Shown here in pieces: positions 57,251 through 64,000 of a stretch of DNA of 64,000 bases. Position 1 is the stretch's first letter; each line of letters starts with the position of its first letter. The notes below the pieces were generated by a model. That model saw only the letters and a list, made by a program, of their open reading frames with translations. It did no database searches and was not told the DNA's origin. This DNA comes from Pisolithus tinctorius (taxonomy: Eukaryota; Basidiomycota; Agaricomycetes; Boletales; Pisolithaceae), in contig JANFAH010000096.1 in the NCBI GenBank assembly GCA_024663395.1, positions 1 to 64,000 on the forward strand. Reading direction: 5' to 3'. Made by a program: the position numbers and the translations under genes.

Positions 57251-60200
57251 ATGCATGCACAGGATGAGCAGCCCACTGGATGGCAGTATGACTGTGTCTG
57301 TATCAAGTACGGGTTCGGACGGCTGCACAAGGTATCTCACACAGCATGGCACCAGCACCTTGCCAGTGCAGGTTCAGAGGAAGAGCGCCAACGCATATGC
57401 ACCGTGAGGCTCTTGGGCGAACGCATATCGAGTCTTCCCACTCTCACTGCTTCATCTCCTCTCGATCATGACAATTCCATGCCCCCCAGTCTTCGTAGAG
57501 CCGAGGCACGCAGAGGTCTTGCCCAACGGGTGGGGGAGAACTGGGATCCGAACCATTATGTTGGATGGTGCAAGTGTCCTCATATGCAGGCTAATTCAGA
57601 AAGACTGGTGAGTTTTTTCAGGTGTTCTATGTACTGACAATTAATGCAATTGCATCCTCAGACAGGTGATGACGAGATGGCTGGTTGTTCACTGTCCCAG
57701 CCAGCGTTTCCAGACCAGGGTGACCCGGATATCCCCCAAGTATTTCTATTTCTCCCATAACTTTCCTTTTCTAATAATCTGACGAATCTATCTCTTCAGA
57801 TCGATACAGATCCTTTGACAGACCCAATTGATAATGACCAGCTTCATCATCCTGATGATCGTGACGATTTCTTTCCCCCACCGCCGTCTCCTCCCCAGTC
57901 TCCTTCTGTGGAACAAGACACACGCCCACCACCTGCCCCTCGCAATCCCATGGACCCAGAAGAGCAAGATGCACCCCCCCCCACCACCCCCTTCCAATTC
58001 TGTAGACGAGGCTCTACCACAGCATTGCAAGATCATATACCAGCAACGTGCTCGACCTCAAATCAATATCCAACGGCTATGTGAAGACATCATTCTTCCG
58101 AAGCTGACAGAGACCATGGAGTTTGTCTCTGCTCTCTCAGTGGCTACCTTAGAAGATCCAGTCGCCAAGCTTAGCACACACGCTCTTGAATGTCTTCGTA
58201 ATCCCCCTTGTCAACCTCTTCGCATTGACAATCCTGGACATCGTCACAGCATCTCCGTCTACCTTGCTATGGAGCATTCTTCCAAGGATGCCTATGAGAA
58301 AATATGTCGATCCACTGCACGAAACTTCCCGGGTGCCCTGGGCATTGAAGACATACTTTCCTTCCACAGCATAGAAAATATTATTGCATCTCTCACCGGT
58401 GTTGAGAAGGTTCAGCATGACATGTGTGTCAATAGTTGTGCGGCATTCACTGGTCCCTATTCTGCTCTCAACAGATGTCCGTTATGCGAAACTTCACGGT
58501 GGAATGAAGAGCTTTTACAGGGTACGCATGGCCGGAGCAAGGTGCCCACCAAAAAGTTCACCACCATACCTCTAGGCCCACAGCTCCAGGCGCTGTATCG
58601 TGATCCTGACCTGGTGCATCAAATGCGATATTTACACAAGTGCACGCAACAAATCATCGCCGAGCTCCAAGATACTGGCTCAATCTCTTTAGTTGATGAT
58701 ATCGCAGCAGGCTGGGATTATCTAGGCGCCGTTCTCGATGGAGACATTAGGAAGGATGACATCATGTTGATGGTCTCACTCGACGGTGCTCAGCTCTATG
58801 AGAGCAAGCAATCTGATTGCTGGATTTATATATGGGTTATCCTCAATCTAGCACCTGACAGGCGCTACAAGAAGGTCCACATCTGCCCAGGTGGATTCAT
58901 ACCGGGTCCGAATAAGCCTAAAAACATCGACTCATTCCTATTTGTAGGCCTCCACCACCTTGCAGCCCTTCAGCGCAAAGGCCTCTGCATCTGGGATGCA
59001 TCCCGAGATCGTGTATTCTCATCCAACCTCTATCTTCTCTTCACAACAGCTGACGGCCCAGGTCTCATCTGTTGGGATGGGATGGTCGGACATAGTGGCA
59101 AAAATGGCTGTTGGGTCTACTGTCCGACGCCAGGGAGACGAAAATTTCATGGCACACACTATTACCCAGCACTCTTGAAACCGCAGGGCAATTGCATGCC
59201 AGGTAGCGATCACCCTGATATTGACGTCTTTCAGCTTCCCCTTGGCGGTTCTAGCGATTATGCCTACAACCTCAATCGCCTCGTTAGCGCTCCCAGCCAG
59301 CGGCAGTGGGATATGCGCAAGATGGAAACCAGTATCACTAAGCCACCTCTGATCTTAGGGCTCAACCCATCGTGATCGCTCGGAGTACCCTTATGCATGA
59401 CTACGGATCTCATGCACCTGGCGGGGAACCTGTCAGACCTTCTTATTTCACTCTGGCATGGCATGATGGAATGCGGTCACACAGATGACAAAGGTTCGTG
59501 GGACTGGGCAGTTTTCCGTGACGAGGACGCTTGGACTGCACATGGGCAGGCCGTTGAGAACACTGGCACATACATTCCCGGCTCCTTCGACCGTAAACCA
59601 CGCAACATCACCGACAAAATTAATATGGACTACAAGACTTGGGAATTCCATCTGTATATCTTTGGCCTCACGCCCACTCTCCTTTATGACGTCCTTCCAG
59701 AACACTACTGGGCAAACTTTTGCAAGCTCGTTCGTGGCATCCAAATTATGTCCCAGTATGTCATCAATAAACAAGACCTCGAGCACACCTACGTCCTTCT
59801 CTGCGCATGGGGCCGCGAGTTTGAACTTATCTACTACCAACTCAGGCAAGACCGGCTCCACTTCATTCGCCCATGTGTCCATCAGGTTCTCCATCTCGTA
59901 ACTGAGACGATGCACAAGGGCCCTCCGATTTGCTATGCACAATGGGTTATGGAGCGCACTATAGGCAACCTTGGCCAAGAAATATGGCAGCCATCGAAAC
60001 CTTACGAGAACCTTGCTGAGGAGGGAGTGTGAAGATGCAGGGTACGTGTCCTCGTGTTGTAACATTCAAGCTCGCTGACACCTCGTCAGGTCAATGCACT
60101 TCTTGCAATTATGCCCAAACTCAATGATGGGATCAAGGGGGACCCTATGGGCTCTATTAATTTAGGAGATGGATACATCCTACTATGGAAGCGAGACAAG

Positions 60201-60521
60201 CGCCCTTGGATCCCGACTGGAGAAGAAGCCTGCATTGTTAGTGAGTTCATCGGTCGGCCACCTGATCGGTTCAAACGATGGGCGCAGCTTTGTCTTCCCA
60301 ATGGCCAGATTGCGCGATCTCTGTGGCGAGAAAAGCTCAAACCGTCCACTCAAGTCTGTGTATCGAGAAACATCAAGGCAGGTACAATGTCACTGGAGAT
60401 ATGACGTGCTAACATCAATTAGTTTATCTACGGGGATCGGGAACGATTTGGAGAAGTACAATATTTCGCCAGACTCACCATGGATGCAACTGAATTTGAA
60501 GATGAGCCCATGTACCTAGTT
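57251..60521 (+). pseudogene. Tnp2 (CACTA/Plavaka-like) transposase, decayed
   Basis: DNA transposase of the Tnp2 type common in agaricomycetes. The N-terminal exon (57251-57606) carries a Cys/His start of the CVCIKYGFG...H kind. The main body reads MEHSSKDAYEKICRSTARNF, MCVNSCAAFTGPYSALNRCPLC, TTIPLGPQLQALYRDP, DDIMLMVSLDGAQLYESKQSD, GGFIPGPNKPKNIDSFLF, LHHLAALQRKGLCIWDA, DGPGLICWDGMVGHSGKNGC, HYYPALLKP; then MHLAGNLSDLLISLW, HLYIFGLTPTLLYDVLPEHYW, QWVMERTIGNLGQEI, GRPPDRFKRWAQL and ERFGEVQYFARL. Lesions: a shift at the C run near 57967-57980, an in-frame TGA at 59373-59375 (LNPS*SLGVP) and another at 60030-60032 (EEGV*RC). After ~60521 family homology ends abruptly. Confidence 0.85.
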
Positions 60522-60615
60522 AGGCCGTGTGACACGGCCAGTGGAGGTTGACAATTGGTCATGTGACACGGGCCAGCAGAGGTCGAGCCGACCTATGAGT
60601 TGTCACCGTAACATA

Positions 60616-60722
60616 GGGATCGGCTGTGATTATGTTGTCATGTGTCACTCAGCATCGGCTACAATTGTATTGTCATGCATGACACCAGAATCGGCTACAA
60701 TTATATTTTTAGGTGTCACATG
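60616..60722 (+). repeat. Three imperfect ~36-bp tandem repeats
   Basis: Each unit contains ATCGGCT(AC/GTG)A(A)TT followed by TGTTGTCATG or TATTGTCATG and GTGTCAC or TGACACC. GTGACAC/GTGTCAC words also occur at 60525 and 60564. They sit directly after the transposase remnant and may be its subterminal repeats. Confidence 0.55.
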
Positions 60723-60739
60723 GAGAGGCTTCAAATAGA

Positions 60740-61834
60740 ATATCATCATGTCATAGGGACATATATAGCATAGCCCAGACTAGATCTGCATTGTGTACAT
60801 AGGGCAGCCCAACATGACAACACAGTATGTCCGGGGCATACAGCGGCACACAGCAGCAACTCCCGGCACATGGTGGAAACATGATATGCCATTGCACCAA
60901 ATGCCAGGTGGATTACTGGAGTGGCAAGTACCAGTGGCAAGGACCATCTGAGCATGACTGAGGCAAAAGTGGCATGTTCTTGCATCTGACAGTGTCATAA
61001 GTGGTAAGCCGGTGAAGATGCAAAAGCATATGGCCACATACACTAGTATGCATCAGCATAGTTTTGCATATAGAGACAGGGTGGGGTAGTGAGGAGAGTG
61101 CAACATGTATTGCCAGCAGAACTCACCGGCATGACACAGCAGTAGCAGGAAGGGAGCAGTAATCACTAGTCCAGAGCAGAAGCCGGCAGCATTGAGTGGC
61201 AGCCAGCGAGATGGCTGGCATGCGGCGGAATCGTGCAGCACAGACGAGACTGGAGTGACGGCATGGATATGAGGTACCGGCAGAGGGCAGGTGTTGGTGG
61301 CATCAGGCGGCAAATACGGGAATGGGGTAACGGCATCGGGCGGCATAGACAGAAACGAGTGGCCGTATAGACGGGAATGGGCTGGCGGCATGGACATGAG
61401 GTACCGGCAGGGGGCGGGTATCGACGGCATCTGGCAGCATACACGGGAACGGTAGTGGCATGGGTCGGGTGTCGCCAGTATCGAGTGGCATAGACAAGAA
61501 TGGGCAACGTCGAGCGCTATTTGTGGGCGGCATCAGCATGAAGCGGCATAGGCCATGATTGCACGGCATCAACCTGGGTCAGAGGGTTAAACCATTGCAA
61601 TTGTGCAGGACATATGTGGAAAATATCATGCATGATTTGAGGGTGCTGCTGGTGTGCACTAGCTTAGCTGTACCAGTGGATTTATAAATTGCAAGGGCAG
61701 TCACCTGGCTGGACTCAATAGGATGGCACACGCCAGAGAGACCATATCTGCACCATGTAAAGCAAAAGCGAGCGGGGATAATCATTCTCAGGAATGGCGA
61801 CAATGAAACGGTAATAGTACATTCTATGGACATG
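60740..61834. other. Non-coding stretch with degenerate minisatellite
   Basis: No gene is supported. About 61250-61560 is built from diverged copies of a ~40-60 bp motif around GGCATGGACATGAGGTACCG and CGGCATAGACA. The long open frames seen there on the minus strand are products of this repetition. Confidence 0.55.
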
Positions 61835-63641
61835 TTAATCTACGTCCATCCAATTAGCGGCATTCTGATCATCGGAATCGTCTCCACCGGCATCATCGGC
61901 AACAGCCCCCAAAGAGACATAAATAGGGGGCGGGGCTGCTCCTACTGCAGCGGTGGATGAGTATGGAAAACGGTGGGTGGGCAGCAGAAAAGTAGAAGGG
62001 GCTAAAAGCATATCACCCGGGAGGCTCTGGAGGATGCCGGTATCGATCGCAACCTCCTGGACCATCGTAGTGGGTGCAAGGTCAAGGATCCTTGCACCAT
62101 CAGTGGGAACGACTGCTTGATGACTCGTAATTGCAAAGCCGACAGCAGAGGGGCGGGAGGGTCCAGGTGCATCGGGTGAGGAGTGTGGCAACGGGTACAG
62201 GCGCTGCTGTAAGGCCTCGACAACATCGGCAAGCGTCTGCAACTCGGTCCGGGTATCTGCAAGGGCCCGTTGGGTATCGGCAAGGTCGCGGCGGGTATCG
62301 AGGAGATCTTGTACCGTCTCCATATGCTGCTGCCGCAATGCTGCTATCTCCTCTTCCATGCGCTCCATGGGGGTGGCATTGGGCGTCACTGGGCGCGATG
62401 GGGTAGTGAGGCGGCTTTGGGATGTTGCCGCCCGCCGAGATGCTGGGCTTGATGTCTGCCGACCTGACTGCCGCCAGGATGGAGTGACAATGACCACTCC
62501 ATCGAAAACTATGTTAGGCTCGAATAAGAATAGCGGATTGATGGAAATGGAGGACTTACTTTGCCTACGGGAGGTTGGAGCGGCCGAGGTGGTTGCCTTA
62601 CCAGCGGCGGGTGTCATACCTCTAGTGGCTGCATGCCGCTTGCAGGTCTGCCGCGCAGGAGTGGTAGGTTCCGAGGATATCGTAGCTGATGGCCCTGGTG
62701 AGGGGCTTTGAGGACGGTGTCAGCTGGGGGGACGGTTGGCTGCGACAGTTTGGGGATGTTCCACTGCTCCATCAGACGCCTCAGTTACAGCGCGACTGCG
62801 GGGCCACCTTGACTGCGACCACGCAGCCTTCACTCCAGCGAAGATACTGCACCTGTACTTCCGGCAGCTACACTGCCAACAAGCAGAACCGGGCTTGACC
62901 GCGCATGGCAGGTTTTTCTCCGTGCACCTATCGCATCGGTCTTCTTCGGCAACGGGTATATAGCCAGCAGCGGGGGTTGCAAGACCTGCAATCGAGCGGC
63001 TGCGACCGGCAGATGCTCCAGCAGTTGCTGTCAAAACGTCCGCATCACTTGCTGCTACTGACCTTGTACGCTTCGGTGGCCTTCTACTTCTGGGCCGAGT
63101 GCCTGTAGGAGCAGCGCGACTGGTTGATCGGCCGCGAGGTTCTTCCAAAGTTTCAGCAGCGGCAGGGGCAGTGTCACTTATCTGAAGCGGTTCCGATGGA
63201 ACTGCGCGCCCTTTACCCTTATCGACTGGCCGGCCAATCTGGTACCACGGATGGTCGGCGACATCAGCATCCGTTGCGTCTCTGATCTTGTCAAAGTCCG
63301 GCCACTCCTTCACCGCCATAAGCACCACCAGATCTCTCATAACCATTTCAGCAGCGATGAGGTGGGTGGGGATGGTGAATTTTGAGGGCAGTTCCTCTAC
63401 CAAAGGGCGCACACGGGTCTGGAATGTTGTAAATGCCAGAGAAAAAATAGATCGGCAGGCGACGAACCAACTGCTCCCAAATGACGTGCATAGCTTTTTG
63501 CCAGTATTGCTTGTTCCTATGGTCATGGAGTGTCAAAAGCTCCGCCATGACAATGTCTGCGGCATTAGCGACTATTTCACGTGGGAGAGCGACGGGGGAA
63601 GCGGCGGCGGTGGTTTGTGATGTTTCAGCCTGTTGGGACAT
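61835..63641 (-). pseudogene. Cys-cluster and coiled-coil protein gene, disabled
   Basis: One gene is inferred across three open segments in a shared context. From ATG 63639-63641 (MSQQAETSQTTAAASP): LPREIVANAADIVMAELLTLHD, QYWQKAMHVIWEQLVRRLPI, then after a one-base slip in the T run near 63433-63440, FTTFQTRVRPLVEELPSKFT, KEWPDFDKI, DVADHPWYQIGRP, a basic Pro/Arg region, and a Cys cluster CDRCTEKNLPC...CWQCSCRKYRC. A TGA at 62720-62722 follows, but the same frame stays open (HRPQSPSPG...) and runs into a coiled coil with LLDTRRDLADTQRALADTRTEL and an acidic end at TAA 61835-61837. A 51-nt intron is likely near 62517-62567. The Cys spacing recalls Zn(II)2Cys6 clusters but is not canonical. 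No function is claimed. Confidence 0.6.
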
Positions 63642-64000
63642 TTTTGTGGAAGTTGGGTACTGGTGTGAGAGCGATGCAGTCAATTGATCGTTGACAATTG
63701 CATCGGCAGCGCAGCTGCATTTTATATTTTCATAAACCATTGTGCCGGCATCAACACTGGCCGGTAGACAAACAAGCCCAAATAGCCAAACCCGACATTG
63801 TGACATGATGGAACAATATTTCAATCAACTTATCAACATTCTACAGATCGCAAAGTATCATGGAGCAAAAGTCAGTAAGATGGAGGCCGGGCAGTCCAGA
63901 CACTCGATGTAAGTAGTCGTTAAAACATAAAACTGTCAATAACCTTCGCCAGTCATCTCCCCGTGGAAGAAACCTTGGGTATTGCCAGGTGCCGATGATA
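63642..64000. other. Right edge of the window, no gene supported
   Basis: Promoter-side DNA of the disabled Cys-cluster gene; nothing further recognised. Confidence 0.5.

Noticed and set aside
60600..60730. Possible CRISPR-like repeat array
   Set aside because: Only three diverged repeats without regular spacers in a eukaryotic genome; fits transposon subterminal repeats.
61053..61572. Pro/Cys-rich repeated open frames on the minus strand
   Set aside because: Artefact of a degenerate minisatellite lacking stops, not a gene.

Overview
This window is nuclear DNA from a filamentous basidiomycete, most likely a mushroom-forming agaricomycete. Genes are cut by many introns of about 50 nt with CTNAC-type branch sites. 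Both strands are densely used by single-copy eukaryotic genes (geranylgeranyltransferase I beta, NAD-glutamate dehydrogenase, Vts1, mitofusin, an Utp30/Cic1-type L1 protein). A Tnp2 (CACTA/Plavaka-like) transposase and a tRNA-Asp with an intron just 3' of the anticodon are also present.

Layout. 0-3.1 kb: the 3' end of an epsin-like gene and CDC43. 3.3-27.1 kb: an accessory block with two large copies of a unit. Each unit holds a MIF4G-like gene (M, minus strand), a gene of subfamily A and a gene of subfamily B of a membrane-anchored, divergent HET-domain family. The B part has also been tandemly amplified. The order is M1-A1-B1-B2(broken)-B3(truncated)-M2(remnant)-A2(frameshifted)-B4. A1, B1 and B4 have intact reading frames. 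A ~1.65 kb non-coding element with terminal inverted repeats sits in copy 1 only. 27.2 kb: tRNA-Asp at the edge of the duplicated block. 27.3-56.9 kb: ordinary housekeeping and metabolic genes (lipase-like hydrolase, GDH2, two SDRs, VTS1, a 2OG-Fe(II) oxygenase, a MATE transporter, FZO1, a quinone oxidoreductase, a second alpha/beta hydrolase, an L1-domain nucleolar protein). 57-64 kb: a decayed Tnp2 transposon, short repeats, and a decayed gene with a Cys cluster and a coiled coil.

The most interesting part is the A/B array. The proteins keep the skeleton of the fungal HET (heterokaryon incompatibility) domain but lack its usual WG and CINQ signatures. The HET-like domain lies between an N-terminal hydrophobic segment and a C-terminal pair of membrane segments, followed by a strongly conserved C-terminal domain. 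The mixture of intact, freshly broken and truncated copies, each with its own conserved TATA-like promoter, is what birth-and-death evolution of a recognition or defence family would leave. Function is inference only.

Other points of note: a 2OG oxygenase gene needing two GC-AG introns and a 3-nt first exon; a GA-AG intron in CDC43; a 58-bp palindrome in the FZO1/quinone-oxidoreductase divergent promoter; and CGA-to-TGA-type stops in both decayed genes at the right end. Gene models are read by eye. Exon borders are reliable where protein conservation forces them, and several 5' ends are uncertain, as stated.
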